This document shows, piece after piece, positions 37,183 through 47,810 of a stretch of DNA of 64,000 bases. Both the position numbers and the translations under genes were made by a program. The first letter of the stretch is position 1. Each line of letters begins with the position of its first letter. Under the pieces are notes generated by a model that saw only the letters and a list, made by a program, of their open reading frames with translations, was not told the DNA's origin and ran no database searches. The DNA is from Sphingomonas hankookensis (GTDB lineage Bacteria > Pseudomonadota > Alphaproteobacteria > Sphingomonadales > Sphingomonadaceae): the NCBI RefSeq assembly GCF_001619955.1, contig NZ_LQQO01000001.1, positions 186,001 through 250,000 of the forward strand, written 5' to 3'.

Positions 37183-38291
37183 ATGTGATTGTGTCTGTAC
37201 CTGCAAACGCCACCCATACCCCCGCGCAGGCGAGGGGGCAAAGCGGCGAGCGCGACGCCCTTGGTTCTGGGCCCCCGCCTGCGCGGGGGTGCGCCGAACA
37301 AGTTCGGCACAACTGGACCCGCGCCGAAATCGCCGACCTGTTCGACCTCCCCTTCGACGAACTGATGTTCCGCGCCCAGACCGTCCACCGCGCGCACCAT
37401 GCGGTCGGGCAGGTACAGCTCTGCACATTGTTGTCGATCAAGACCGGCGGCTGCCCCGAGGATTGCGGCTATTGCTCGCAATCGGCCAGCGCCGACACGC
37501 AGCTGAAGGCCGAAAAGCTGATGGACGTCGACGCCGTCCTAGCCATCGCCGCCGAGGCGAAGGCGGCAGGATCGCAGCGCTTCTGCATGGGTGCGGCATG
37601 GCGCAACCCCAAGGACCGCGACATGGACAAGATCGTCGCGATGGTCGAGGGCGTGGCGGCGATGGGCATGGAGACCTGCATGACGCTCGGCATGCTGACC
37701 CCGGATCAGGCGCAGCGGCTGGGGCAGGCGGGCCTCGACTATTACAACCACAATATCGACACCTCGCCCGAAAACTACGCCAACGTCATCACCACCCGGA
37801 CGTTCGACGACCGGCTCGACGCGTTGGCGCATGTGCGGGAGGCGGGGATCAACGTCTGCTGCGGCGGCATCGTCGGCATGGGCGAAACCCGCGCCGATCG
37901 CGTCGGCTTCGTCCACGCACTCGCCACGCTGCCCCGCCATCCCGATAGCGTGCCGGTCAATGCGCTGGTGCCCGTCAAGGGCACGGTGCTCGGCAACATG
38001 CTCGCCGACACGCCGCTCGCGAAGCTCGACGACATCGAATTCGTCCGCACCGTCGCCGTCGCGCGCATCACCATGCCGATGAGCATGGTGCGCCTGTCCG
38101 CCGGCCGCGAAAGCATGTCGGACGCGACGCAGGCGCTGTGCTTCATGGCCGGGGCGAACTCGATCTTCACCGGCGACCGGTTGCTGACCACCGGCAATGC
38201 CGGCGACGATGCCGATGCTGCGCTGCTGGCGAAACTGGGCATGACGCCGATGGTCGCCGACGAGCCGATGCGCAAGGGCGGGTGCTGCTGA
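37179..38291 (+). CDS. bioB: Biotin synthase with repeat-derived N-terminal insert
   Basis: BioB is a radical-SAM enzyme that inserts sulfur into dethiobiotin. The core is complete: [15 protein letters not shown] has the radical-SAM Cys92, 96 and 99, and [16 protein letters not shown] and GMGETRADR are typical. At 370 aa it is about 25-30 residues longer than usual. Residues 13-38 (THTPAQARG...GPPPARGCA) come from a REP-like palindrome (37217-37292) that stays in frame. No ATG, GTG or TTG occurs in frame between the repeat and the conserved RHNWTRAEI, so translation almost certainly passes through it. The start overlaps scpA by 4 bases. Confidence 0.95.
37217..37292. repeat. REP-like element, CCCCGCGCAGGCGGGG family, copy 2, inside bioB
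   Basis: TACCCCCGCGCAGGCGAGGG at the left and GCCCCCGCCTGCGCGGGGGT at the right, 76 bases in all, closely match the elements at 24538 and 56879. It is read in frame as part of BioB, encoding residues 13-38 or so. One base in the left arm differs (GCGAGGGGG instead of GCGGGGG). Confidence 0.85.
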
Positions 38292-38349
38292 CGCCGCACC
38301 GCCGGAATGGATGCTGACCCTGCCACAGCAGGGCGGACGGGAGAGTGAC

Positions 38350-40410
38350 GTGTTCAAGAAGATTCTGGTCGCCAATCGCGGCGAAATCGCGTGCCGGGTG
38401 ATGCGGACCGCCAAGCGGATGGGGATCGCGACCGTCGCGGTCTATTCCGATGCCGACGCGCGCGCGCCGCACGTCATGATGGCGGACGAGAGCGTGCGGC
38501 TGGGTCCGGCACCTGCCGCACAGAGCTATCTGGTCCCCGAACTGATCCTCGCTGCCGCCAAGGCAACCGGCGCCGACTGTATCCATCCCGGCTATGGCTT
38601 CCTGTCGGAACGCGAAAGCTTCGCGCGCGCCTGTGCCGATGCCGGCATCGCCTTTGTCGGCCCGCCGCCGAACGCCATCGCCGCGATGGGCGACAAGATC
38701 GAATCGAAGAAACTGGCGCAGGCGGCCGGCGTCAACGTCGTCCCCGGCTTTCTGGGCGAGATCGCCGACACCGAGGAAGCGGTGCGGATCGCCACCGACA
38801 TCGGCTATCCGGTGATGATGAAGGCCTCGGCCGGCGGCGGCGGCAAGGGTATGCGCCTGGCGTGGAGCGAACAGGACGTCCGCGAGGGCTTCGACGCGAC
38901 CAAGCGCGAGGGGCTGGCCAGCTTCGGCGATGACCGCGTCTTCATCGAAAAGTTCATCGAAAGCCCGCGACACATCGAAATCCAGGTGCTGGGCGACCAG
39001 CATGGCAACATCGTCTATCTCGGTGAGCGCGAATGCTCGATCCAGCGCCGCCACCAGAAGGTCGTCGAGGAGGCACCGTCGCCCTTCGTGACCCCCGCGA
39101 TGCGTAAGGCGATGGGCGAACAGGCGGTCGCGCTTGCGCGGGCGGTAGGCTATTATTCGGCCGGTACGGTCGAACTGATCGTGTCAGGCGCCGATACGAC
39201 CGGCGAGAGCTTCTACTTCCTCGAAATGAACACTCGCCTGCAGGTCGAGCATCCGGTGACCGAGGAAATTACCGGCCTTGACCTCGTCGAACAGATGCTG
39301 CGCGTCGCGGCCGGCGAGAAGCTGGCCTTCACCCAGGACGAGGTAAAGCTGACCGGCTGGGCGATCGAAAACCGCGTCTACGCCGAAGACCCCTATCGCG
39401 GCTTCCTGCCCAGCACAGGGCGGCTGACGCGCTACGTGCCGCCTGCCACCCGCGATCCGTATCAAAGCGTTACAGAAACGTACCGTCCGAGTACGCCCCC
39501 CGTCGAGCACCAAGCGCCCCGCACCCGCGTCGACGACGGCGTCGTCGAAGGGGGCGAGGTCAGCATGTTCTACGACCCGATGATCGCCAAGCTCGTCACC
39601 TGGGCACCGACCCGCGAAGCCGCGATCGATGCGCAGGTCGCCGCGCTCGACCGCTTCGAACTGGCCGGCGTCGGCAACAATATCGATTTCCTCTCCGCCA
39701 TCATGCAGCACCCTCGCTTCCGCGAAGGCGCGCTGACGACCGGCTTCATCGCGGAGGAATATCCCGAGGGCTTCCACGGCGCGCCGGCCGATCCCGCCCT
39801 GCTGCGGCAACTGGCGGCGGTCGCGGTGGTGATCGACCTCGAACAATCGCACCGCGTCCGTTCGATCGATGGCCAGCTCGGCACCCGTCCGGCCCCTTCG
39901 ACCGAACGGATCGTCACCATCGGCGAGCATCGCTTCGACATTTGCGTCGACGGCTATGATGGCGGGCTGCTGGTCAATATCGATGGCGACGTGCCGCTCG
40001 ACGTCGTGATGCACTGGCGTCCGTCGCAGCGCGTCGTGGTCGCGCGGATCGACGACGTCGAACTGGCCGTCCGCGTCGCCCGCACCATCGGCGGGTGGAA
40101 GCTGACCGCCCGCGGCGCCACCCACCTTGTCCGAGTCCTGCCGCCGCATGTCGCCGACCTCACCTGGCACATGATCGAAAAGGTCCCGCCCGACCTGTCG
40201 CGCTTCCTGCTCTGCCCGATGCCCGGCCTGCTGACGCGCGTCGAGGTGGCCGAGGGGCAGAAGGTCGAGGCCGGACAGCCGCTGGCGGTGGTCGAGGCAA
40301 TGAAGATGGAGAACATCCTGCGCGCCGAGCGTCCGGGCACCGTCGCCCGCATCGTGCATGCCGCCGGCGACAGCCTGGCGGTCGATGCCGTCATCATGGA
40401 GTTCGAATAA
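38350..40410 (+). CDS. pccA: Propionyl-CoA carboxylase alpha subunit (biotin carboxylase plus BCCP)
   Basis: PccA carboxylates its own biotin using ATP and bicarbonate and hands CO2 to PccB. The 686-aa protein starts FKKILVANRGEIACRV and has the ATP-grasp loop ASAGGGGKGMRL (about 159-170), EMNTRLQVEHPVTE (about 292-305) and the biotinyl Lys at about 652 in EAMKMENIL. An unusual 21-residue segment (about 372-392, YQSVTETYRPS...HQAPR) interrupts the normally short linker before RVDDGVVEGGEVSMFYDP. GTG at 38350 follows GGGAGAG; an in-frame ATG at 38311 is less likely. bioB lies just upstream and supplies its cofactor. Confidence 0.95.
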   Translation: MFKKILVANRGEIACRVMRTAKRMGIATVAVYSDADARAPHVMMADESVRLGPAPAAQSYLVPELILAAAKATGADCIHPGYGFLSERESFARACADAGIAFVGPPPNAIAAMGDKIESKKLAQAAGVNVVPGFLGEIADTEEAVRIATDIGYPVMMKASAGGGGKGMRLAWSEQDVREGFDATKREGLASFGDDRVFIEKFIESPRHIEIQVLGDQHGNIVYLGERECSIQRRHQKVVEEAPSPFVTPAMRKAMGEQAVALARAVGYYSAGTVELIVSGADTTGESFYFLEMNTRLQVEHPVTEEITGLDLVEQMLRVAAGEKLAFTQDEVKLTGWAIENRVYAEDPYRGFLPSTGRLTRYVPPATRDPYQSVTETYRPSTPPVEHQAPRTRVDDGVVEGGEVSMFYDPMIAKLVTWAPTREAAIDAQVAALDRFELAGVGNNIDFLSAIMQHPRFREGALTTGFIAEEYPEGFHGAPADPALLRQLAAVAVVIDLEQSHRVRSIDGQLGTRPAPSTERIVTIGEHRFDICVDGYDGGLLVNIDGDVPLDVVMHWRPSQRVVVARIDDVELAVRVARTIGGWKLTARGATHLVRVLPPHVADLTWHMIEKVPPDLSRFLLCPMPGLLTRVEVAEGQKVEAGQPLAVVEAMKMENILRAERPGTVARIVHAAGDSLAVDAVIMEFE

Positions 40411-40446
40411 GGGGGAACGTTTTCCCCGCTGGCGGCTTGTCGGTGC

Positions 40447-41999
<1,553 letters not shown>

Positions 42000-42000
<1 letters not shown>

Positions 42001-43010
42001 TGCGTATCGCGATGATCGCCCCGATCGCGTGGCGCACGCCGCCGCGCCACTATGGCCCGTGGGAGCTGGTCACCAGCCTGCTGACCGAAGCGCTGGTCGC
42101 GCGCGGGGTCGACGTGACGCTGTTCGCCACGCAGGACAGTATCACCGCCGCGACCCTCGCCGGGGTCGTGCCTGCACCCTATAGCGAAGACCCGTCGATC
42201 GACGCGAAGGTGTGGGAATTCGCGCACCTCGCCCATGTCTTCGAACGCGCCGGCGAATTCGACCTGATCCACAACCAAGCAGATTTTCCGGCCCATGCCT
42301 TTTCGGGGCTGGTCGACACCCCGATGGTGACGACGATCCACGGCTTTTCGTCCGACCGCATCCTGCCGATGTACGCCCCCTATCGGGACCGGGTGCACTA
42401 TGTCGCGATCAGCGATGCCGACCGCCATCCCTCGCTCAACTATGCCGCGACGATCCATCACGGTATCCCGCTCGACGACTTTCCGTTCGATGCACAGGGC
42501 AGCGACGACCTGCTGTTCTTCGGCCGGATGCACCCGGACAAGGGTGCCGCCGAAGCCATTGCCGCCGCGCACGCCGGCGACCGCCGCCTGCACATGGCCG
42601 GGATCGTGCAGGACGACCGCTACTGGCGCGAGGAGGTCGAGCCGCACATCGACGGTGACCGCGTGATCTACCACGGCGCGGTCGGCGGCAAGGCGCGGAC
42701 CGACCTGCTGGGCGGCGCCCGCGCGCTGCTCCATCTGATCGGCTTCGACGAACCCTTCGGCCTGTCGGTGGTGGAGGCGATGGCCTGCGGCACGCCGGTC
42801 ATCGCCTATAACCGGGGATCGATGCCCGAACTGATCAAAGACGGCGTCAACGGCTTCTTGGTCGACACCCTCGACCAGGCCATCGCCGCGATCGACCGCG
42901 TCGCGGAGATCGACCGCGCAAATTGCCGCAAAATCGTCGCCGAACGCTTTTCGGTCGAGGCGATGGCCGAACGCTATCATGCGTTATACACTTCGATCCT
43001 GTCGGTATGA
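42000..43010 (+). CDS. GT4-family glycosyltransferase
   Basis: A 336-aa retaining glycosyltransferase of the GT-B fold. The N-terminal part is MRIAMIAPIAWRTPPRHYG, and the donor-side domain has FFGRMHPDKG, HGAVGGKARTDLLGGARALL and the EX7E-type FGLSVVEAMACGTPVIAYNRGSMPE pieces. It starts in the stop codon of the glucosidase gene (TGATG), so the two are tightly coupled and may act in the same alpha-glucan or oligosaccharide pathway. The sugar donor and acceptor are unknown. There is no membrane segment. Confidence 0.9.
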
Positions 43011-43066
43011 AACCGGCCTAAGTCGTTGATCGTTCGATCCTTCATCCGTTGTGATGGAGGGATCGC

Positions 43067-43360
43067 ATGCCGCGGGGCGACAAGAGCAGCTATACCGACA
43101 AGCAGAAACGCAAGGCCGAGCATATCGAGCAGGGCTATGAAGCGCGCGGCGTGCCGGAAAAGGAAGCGGAGGCCCGCGCCTGGGCGACCGTCAACAAGGA
43201 TTCGGGCGGCGGCAACAAATCCGGCTCGGGCCGCGGCAAGCCCGACAGCCATGGCTCGGCGCGTCGCGGTGGCAAGGCGGCGGCGAAGCGCCCCGCCGTC
43301 GATCGCTCTGCAGCGGCAAGGAAGGGCTGGGAGACCCGCCGCAAGAACGGCACCGCATGA
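43067..43360 (+). CDS. Small basic protein, often called plasmid stabilization protein
   Basis: A 97-aa, strongly basic protein: MPRGDKSSYTDKQKRKAEHIEQGYEARGV is followed by KEAEARAWATVNKDSGGG, then a Gly/Ser/Lys-rich tail and a C-terminal SAAARKGWETRRKNGT. Proteins with this start are widespread in alpha- and betaproteobacteria and commonly carry the label plasmid stabilization protein, which is not supported by experiment as far as I know. Cytoplasmic; nucleic-acid binding is plausible from its charge. GGAGGG precedes the ATG. The stop overlaps the pncC ATG (ATGA). Confidence 0.75.
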   Translation: MPRGDKSSYTDKQKRKAEHIEQGYEARGVPEKEAEARAWATVNKDSGGGNKSGSGRGKPDSHGSARRGGKAAAKRPAVDRSAAARKGWETRRKNGTA

Positions 43361-43887
43361 CCGAGACACTGGCCCCCGCCTTGCCCGACGCGGTCGAGCA
43401 GGCCGCTGCTGATCTGCTCGAATCCGCCTGCGCCGCCGACGTGACCCTCGCCACGGCCGAAAGCTGCACCGGGGGAATGCTTGCCGCGTTGCTGACCGAT
43501 GTGGAGGGTTCCTCGCACGCCTTCGACCGGGGGTTCGTCGTCTATAGCGAGGCCGCCAAATGCGAGTTGCTCGGCGTCGACCGCGCGATGCTCGACGATT
43601 GCGGCGCGGTCAGTCGCGACGTGGCCGAAGCTATGGCGCGCGGCGCGCTGCGTGGGTCGGATGCCGATATCGCGCTGACGGTGACCGGCTTTGCGGGGGA
43701 GGGCGCACCGGGCGATGAAGCGGGGTTGGTCCATTTCGCGTGCGCGCGACGCGACGGACCGGTCGCGACCGCCGAATGCCATTACGGCAATATCGGTCGC
43801 GGCGCGGTCAGGATCGCGGCACTGGGCGAGGCGCTGAGGATGATGCGCACCGCGATCGACCAGTCCGCGTCGCCCGACGATATTTAG
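43357..43887 (+). CDS. pncC: Nicotinamide-nucleotide amidase (CinA C-terminal domain)
   Basis: A 176-aa stand-alone CinA C-domain that deamidates nicotinamide mononucleotide to nicotinic acid mononucleotide in pyridine-nucleotide recycling. Family motifs are ATAESCTGGMLAALLTDVEGSS pieces (catalytic Ser in ESCTGG, about 32-37), VVYSEAAKCELLGV, VAEAMARGA, and ALTVTGFAGEGAP. Length fits single-domain PncC rather than full CinA. It is translationally coupled to the small basic protein upstream. The nnr gene at 7934 works in the same general area of NAD maintenance. Confidence 0.92.
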   Translation: MTETLAPALPDAVEQAAADLLESACAADVTLATAESCTGGMLAALLTDVEGSSHAFDRGFVVYSEAAKCELLGVDRAMLDDCGAVSRDVAEAMARGALRGSDADIALTVTGFAGEGAPGDEAGLVHFACARRDGPVATAECHYGNIGRGAVRIAALGEALRMMRTAIDQSASPDDI

Positions 43888-43911
43888 GGAAACAGAACGC
43901 ATACCCCATAT

Positions 43912-43994
43912 CGTCACCCCGGACTTGATCCGGGGTCCCGCTGCTTCTCGACACCAAAGTGAAAGCAGGACGCCGGGTCAAGCCCGGAATGACG
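43912..43994. repeat. REP-like element, GTCACCCC family, copy 3
   Basis: CGTCACCCCGGACTTGATCC, then GGGGTCCCGCTGCTTC, a short centre, GAAAGCAGGACGCCGG and GTCAAGCCCGGAATGACG. This copy has diverged ends (one mismatched base in CGGAATGACG). It fills the first part of the gap between pncC and the AI-2E gene. Confidence 0.8.
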
Positions 43995-44092
43995 AAACGG
44001 AAGGGGCATTGGTTCGCATCATGGCGCGAATCCCGCTTCCATGCGTTACGCCGTCATTGGCGGGTATCGCCAGGGGGGGCTAGACTGATTCC

Positions 44093-45358
44093 ATGGCAGA
44101 TTCCGCAACCGAATCCACTGCTTCGCCGCCGCCGGTCGAGCGCGCCGGCGCGACCGGGACCGCTGCCACGCCGCCGTCCGATCCGGTCGATGCGGTGGTC
44201 GATGCCCCGACCGAGGAACTGCGCCGCGACCGGCTGCTCGCCGCGCTGACGCTGATCGCCGGCGTCGGACTGGTGCTCGCGCTGCCCTTCGCGTTGCAGG
44301 CGGGCGCGCGCTTCTTCCTGCCGCTGACCGCCGCGATCGTCATCGCCATCGCGCTGGTCCCGCTGCTCGAATGGCAGGAACGTCACCGCGTACCCGCGCC
44401 GCTGGCCGCCTTCTTCTGCGTCATGCTGTTCCTGATCGTCGCCAATGGCGCGCTGGCGTCGATCGTCGTGCCGGCCTGGGGCTGGGCGCAGATATTGCCC
44501 GACCGCATCGACCGCGTGCAGCAGAATGTCGCGCCGCTGATCGACTTCTATGCCAGCCTCGAAAAATTCGTGAACGGCCTGATCGCGAACGTCGCGACCG
44601 CGCCGGCCAAGCAGACCGCGACCAGCGTCGCACCGCCGCAATCGTTGCTCGATCTGGTGACGACCTCCGCCCCGTCGGCGCTGTTGGAGATGTTCTTCGC
44701 GATCCTCGTGATCTATTTCTTCCTCGCCGGCTGGACCAATTTGCGTCGCGCGGCGATCACCGGGCGCAGCAGCTTTGGCGGGGCGATGGCGACCGCGCGC
44801 GTGATCCAGAATGTCGTCGACGACACCTCGGCCTATCTGGGAACGATCACCCTCATCAACCTGATGCTGGGCGTCATCGTCGCGCTGGCGCTCTGGTATA
44901 TCGGCATGCCGACACCGCTGATGTGGGGCGGCATCGTCGCGTTGCTGAACTATGTGCCCTATCTCGGGCCGATCTTCGCCGCGCTGCTGCTGGCGCTGGG
45001 CGGATTGATGACCTTCACCGATATCTGGTGGGCGCTGCTGCCCGCCGCGATCATGGTCGGAGCGCATCTGGTCGAGGCGAACGTCATCACCCCACTGGTC
45101 GTCGGCCACCGCCTGACGATCAATCCGCTGATGATCCTGATTACCCTCAGCTTCTGGGGCTGGGTCTGGGGCACGCCCGGCGCGCTGCTGGCCGTTCCGC
45201 TGCTGATCATCATCCAAACGGTGCTGAAAGGCGCGGGCAAGCCCGACATTGCCGGCTTCCTGTTCGAACACGGCACGCTGGTGCAGGACGTGCCGCCGCC
45301 GCAACGAAATGCAGGAAATGCCAATAGCGGCGTTGACAGCCCCGGCGCGGCTCCGTAA
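44093..45358 (+). CDS. AI-2E family transporter (TqsA/PerM type)
   Basis: A 421-aa inner-membrane protein of the AI-2E exporter family. After a Ser/Pro/Ala-rich cytoplasmic start it has hydrophobic segments around LTLIAGVGLVLALPFAL, FFLPLTAAIVIAIALVPLL, PLAAFFCVMLFLIVAN, LLEMFFAILVIYFFLAGW, ITLINLMLGVIVALALWY, GIVALLNYVPYLGPIFAAL and ILITLSFWGWVWGTPGALL. The NYVPYLGP and EANVITPLVVG signatures are typical. Members export small molecules or act as ion-coupled permeases; AI-2 transport is not assured here. A tRNA-Asp promoter overlaps its 3' end. Confidence 0.88.
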   Translation: MADSATESTASPPPVERAGATGTAATPPSDPVDAVVDAPTEELRRDRLLAALTLIAGVGLVLALPFALQAGARFFLPLTAAIVIAIALVPLLEWQERHRVPAPLAAFFCVMLFLIVANGALASIVVPAWGWAQILPDRIDRVQQNVAPLIDFYASLEKFVNGLIANVATAPAKQTATSVAPPQSLLDLVTTSAPSALLEMFFAILVIYFFLAGWTNLRRAAITGRSSFGGAMATARVIQNVVDDTSAYLGTITLINLMLGVIVALALWYIGMPTPLMWGGIVALLNYVPYLGPIFAALLLALGGLMTFTDIWWALLPAAIMVGAHLVEANVITPLVVGHRLTINPLMILITLSFWGWVWGTPGALLAVPLLIIIQTVLKGAGKPDIAGFLFEHGTLVQDVPPPQRNAGNANSGVDSPGAAP

Positions 45359-45361
45359 AGG
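45333..45361 (+). promoter_or_regulatory. Promoter of tRNA-Asp copy 1
   Basis: TTGACA (45333-45338), 17 bases, TAAAGG (45356-45361), within the end of the AI-2E gene and about 19 bases before the mature tRNA. The second tRNA-Asp has TTTACA-17-TACACG at the matching position. Confidence 0.6.
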
Positions 45362-45379
45362 CCGCCTCCTCGCTAGAGA

Positions 45380-45456
<77 letters not shown>

Positions 45457-45459
45457 TGG

Positions 45460-45477
45460 CGCATCATTTTGGATGCG
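45460..45477 (+). terminator. Stem-loop after tRNA-Asp copy 1
   Basis: CGCATC and GATGCG pair around ATTTTG, starting 4 bases after the CCA end, in the convergent gap before the dehydrogenase gene. The base run GCGCCATGGCGC at the CCA end is itself a perfect 12-base palindrome. Confidence 0.45.
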
Positions 45478-45488
45478 GCCACAGCGCT

Positions 45489-46418
45489 TCAATATCCCCG
45501 ATCACGCTCTACGATGCCGATCATTGGCTCGCCCGCCAGATGGCGGCGCAGATTGGCGATCACCGCCTTCCCCGAACCTTCGCTGTCCGTTGCTGCCGCC
45601 ACATGTGGCGTGATCACGACGCGCGGATGCCTCCAGAGCGGATCGCCCGCCGGCAGCGGCTCGACCGGCGTGACGTCGAGGATCGCGCGCGACAGCCGCC
45701 CGCTGTCGAGCGCCGCGATCAATGCCGGCGCATCGAGATGCAAGCCACGCCCCGCGCTGACGATCGCCGCGCCCGCCGGCATCTGAGCAAACAGATCCGT
45801 CCCCAGGAAGCCGCGCGTCTCAGGGGTGAGGGGCAGCAGGCTCACCAGAATGTCGGTCTGTGCGGCAAAGGCACGCAGCCCGTCCGCGCCGTGGAAACAA
45901 GTGACCCCGGCCACCTCGCGCGGCGACCGGCTCCATCCCGAAAGCGCGAAGCCGAACGGTGCGAGTGCCGCCAGCGCGGCCTTGCCCATCTGCCCCAACC
46001 CGGCGATCCCGACACGACGCGCAGCCGCCGGAACCTGCGGCAGTTGCTGCCACAGCTCGTTCCGTTGCTGGTCGGCATAGGCATATAGATCGCGGTGGAG
46101 CGCCAGCACCGTCATCGCGGCATATTCCGCCATCGCAGCAGCAAGGTTCGGCTCGATCAGCCGAACGACGGTGACGTTCGCCGGAATCTGGCCGAGATCG
46201 AGCTGGTCGACGCCGGCCCCGATCGAGAACAGCACCTCAAGGTTCGGCAGCGTTTCGATCAATCCGGCCGGCAATGTCCATGCCGCGAGGAACCGCACAT
46301 CGGCCGGATCGCCGATATCGGGCGACAGTCGTACCTCCAACTCGGGCAGGGCCTGCGCGAGCATCGATGCCCATACCCGTCCGCGCTCGGGTGCTGCGAC
46401 ATACAGGAACGTCGTCAC
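45489..46418 (-). CDS. D-2-hydroxyacid dehydrogenase (GhrA-like glyoxylate/hydroxypyruvate reductase)
   Basis: A 309-aa NAD(P)-dependent reductase of the D-isomer 2-hydroxyacid dehydrogenase family. It has the catalytic-domain SIGAGVDQLDL, the Rossmann motif GIAGLGQMGKAAL (about 139-151), WSRSPREV (NADP-type basic residues after the second strand), SAGRGLHLD (catalytic Arg) and TPHVAAATD (catalytic His). It resembles GhrA and likely reduces glyoxylate or hydroxypyruvate. GTG at 46418 is chosen because GGGAAG lies 7 bases upstream; a longer in-frame version would begin at 46538 without similarity. Confidence 0.88.
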   Translation of the reverse strand: MTTFLYVAAPERGRVWASMLAQALPELEVRLSPDIGDPADVRFLAAWTLPAGLIETLPNLEVLFSIGAGVDQLDLGQIPANVTVVRLIEPNLAAAMAEYAAMTVLALHRDLYAYADQQRNELWQQLPQVPAAARRVGIAGLGQMGKAALAALAPFGFALSGWSRSPREVAGVTCFHGADGLRAFAAQTDILVSLLPLTPETRGFLGTDLFAQMPAGAAIVSAGRGLHLDAPALIAALDSGRLSRAILDVTPVEPLPAGDPLWRHPRVVITPHVAAATDSEGSGKAVIANLRRHLAGEPMIGIVERDRGY

Positions 46419-46554
46419 CGGCACTTCCCGTGGTGATGGGCCTTGAAGGTTCCCGGCATGGCCTGCTTCCTCGCTGCACGAAATTTCCCTCCGTCTTAGC
46501 CTGACATTCCCGGCCATGTCATCGCGAGCGACGATCATCGCCGACAGAAATTAT

Positions 46555-46567
46555 TGATATAACATCA
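46555..46567. promoter_or_regulatory. Near-palindromic AT-rich site in a divergent intergenic gap
   Basis: TGATATAACATCA lies in the 198-base gap between the divergent dehydrogenase and DUF1624 genes, inside the most AT-rich stretch there (46549-46567). It is similar to TGATATCGTATCA upstream of the ast operon. Nothing else is evident in this gap. Confidence 0.3.
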
Positions 46568-46616
46568 CGCGTAAAAGTCGGTATGCGGGCAACCATGATC
46601 GATTCGGAAGTATCGC

Positions 46617-47810
46617 GTGGCCACCGCAGCCTTTGACGGCATCGCCCACCGCGCCGTCGCCACCATGCCGAGGGTAGCCGCGACGGCCCGGCTGCAGTCG
46701 ATCGACGCGCTGCGCGGTTTCGTGATGGTCGTCATGCTGCTCGACCATGTGCGCGAGACCTTTTTCCTGCACATGCAGGTCGGCGATCCCGTCGATGCCC
46801 GCACCGTCCTGCCCGCGCTGTTCTTCACCCGGTTGTTGAGCACGATTTGCGCGCCGGTATTCGTGGCGCTGACCGGGTTGTCGGCGTGGCTCTATGGCCA
46901 GAAGCATTCGCGTGCCGAATTGTCCGGCTTCCTGTTGCGGCGGGGCGTGTTCCTGTTGCTTCTGGAAATCAGCTTCGTGTCGTTCGCGTGGTCGGCACGG
47001 TTCCCGCCACAGACGATCTGGCTGCAGGTGATCTGGGCGATCGGCGTCAGCATGATCTGCCTGGCCGGCGCGGTGCATCTGTCGCGCACGGTCGTCGTTG
47101 CGCTCGGCCTCGCCATCGTTTGCGGCCACAATCTGCTCGACGGGATCGTGCTGGCACCGGGGGATGCCTTCTACGTCCCCTGGGCGCTGCTGCACCAGCG
47201 CGCCGCGTTCGACCTTGCCGGTATCACCATCAAGACGACCTACCCGGTCCTGCCATGGATCGGCGTCATCCTGCTCGGCTATGGCATGGGGCCGTGGTTC
47301 GGTCGGGGTGCAGACCCGGTGGTGCGGCAACGCCGGCTGCTGCTGCTGGGGGTCGGCCTCGTCGCCGGGTTCGTCCTGCTGCGCATGCTCAACCTGTATG
47401 GCGACCGCCCCTGGGTGGATGCCGGCACGCTGCTGCGGACCGTGATCGGCTTTCTCGCGCTGACCAAATATCCGCCATCGCTGCTCTTCCTGATGTCGAC
47501 GCTGGGCGTGGGGGCGTTGCTGCTCGTCCTGTTCGAGCGGGCCCGGTGGCCGCAAGTGATCGGACCGCTGGCGACGCTGGGTAGCGCGCCGATGTTCTAT
47601 TATCTGCTGCACCTGTACGTTCTGCGCGTCGGATATCTGGTCGCGCTCGCGGTGTCGGGGCCGAACGACGGCGATCTGTTCGTGCTCGGCCATCTCGGCT
47701 GGATTTGGGCCTGCTATGCCGTGCTCGTCGTCGCGCTGTATTTCCCGACCCGCTGGTTTGCGGGCGTGAAGCAGCGCCGCCGGGACATTGCCTGGCTGAA
47801 ATATCTCTGA
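46617..47810 (+). CDS. DUF1624 / heparan-alpha-glucosaminide acetyltransferase-like membrane protein
   Basis: A 397-aa multi-spanning membrane protein. It starts with the acyltransferase-like signature LQSIDALRGFVMVVMLLDHVRETFFL (pieces), with Asp/Arg/His in DALRG and DHVRE. Further membrane segments include LPALFFTRLLSTICAPVFVAL, RGVFLLLLEISFVSFAW, VIWAIGVSMICLAGAV, VLPWIGVILLGYGMGPW, LLLGVGLVAGFVLLRM and YYLLHLYVLRVGYLV. Such proteins are thought to transfer acyl groups across the membrane; the acceptor is unknown. GTG at 46617 follows GGAAG; an ATG at 46665 is possible. Confidence 0.82.
   Translation: MATAAFDGIAHRAVATMPRVAATARLQSIDALRGFVMVVMLLDHVRETFFLHMQVGDPVDARTVLPALFFTRLLSTICAPVFVALTGLSAWLYGQKHSRAELSGFLLRRGVFLLLLEISFVSFAWSARFPPQTIWLQVIWAIGVSMICLAGAVHLSRTVVVALGLAIVCGHNLLDGIVLAPGDAFYVPWALLHQRAAFDLAGITIKTTYPVLPWIGVILLGYGMGPWFGRGADPVVRQRRLLLLGVGLVAGFVLLRMLNLYGDRPWVDAGTLLRTVIGFLALTKYPPSLLFLMSTLGVGALLLVLFERARWPQVIGPLATLGSAPMFYYLLHLYVLRVGYLVALAVSGPNDGDLFVLGHLGWIWACYAVLVVALYFPTRWFAGVKQRRRDIAWLKYL

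Noticed and set aside
38311..38349. Upstream ATG start for pccA
   Set aside because: It adds 13 residues not found in homologues, while GTG at 38350 has a good ribosome-binding site and begins the conserved FKKILVANRGE.
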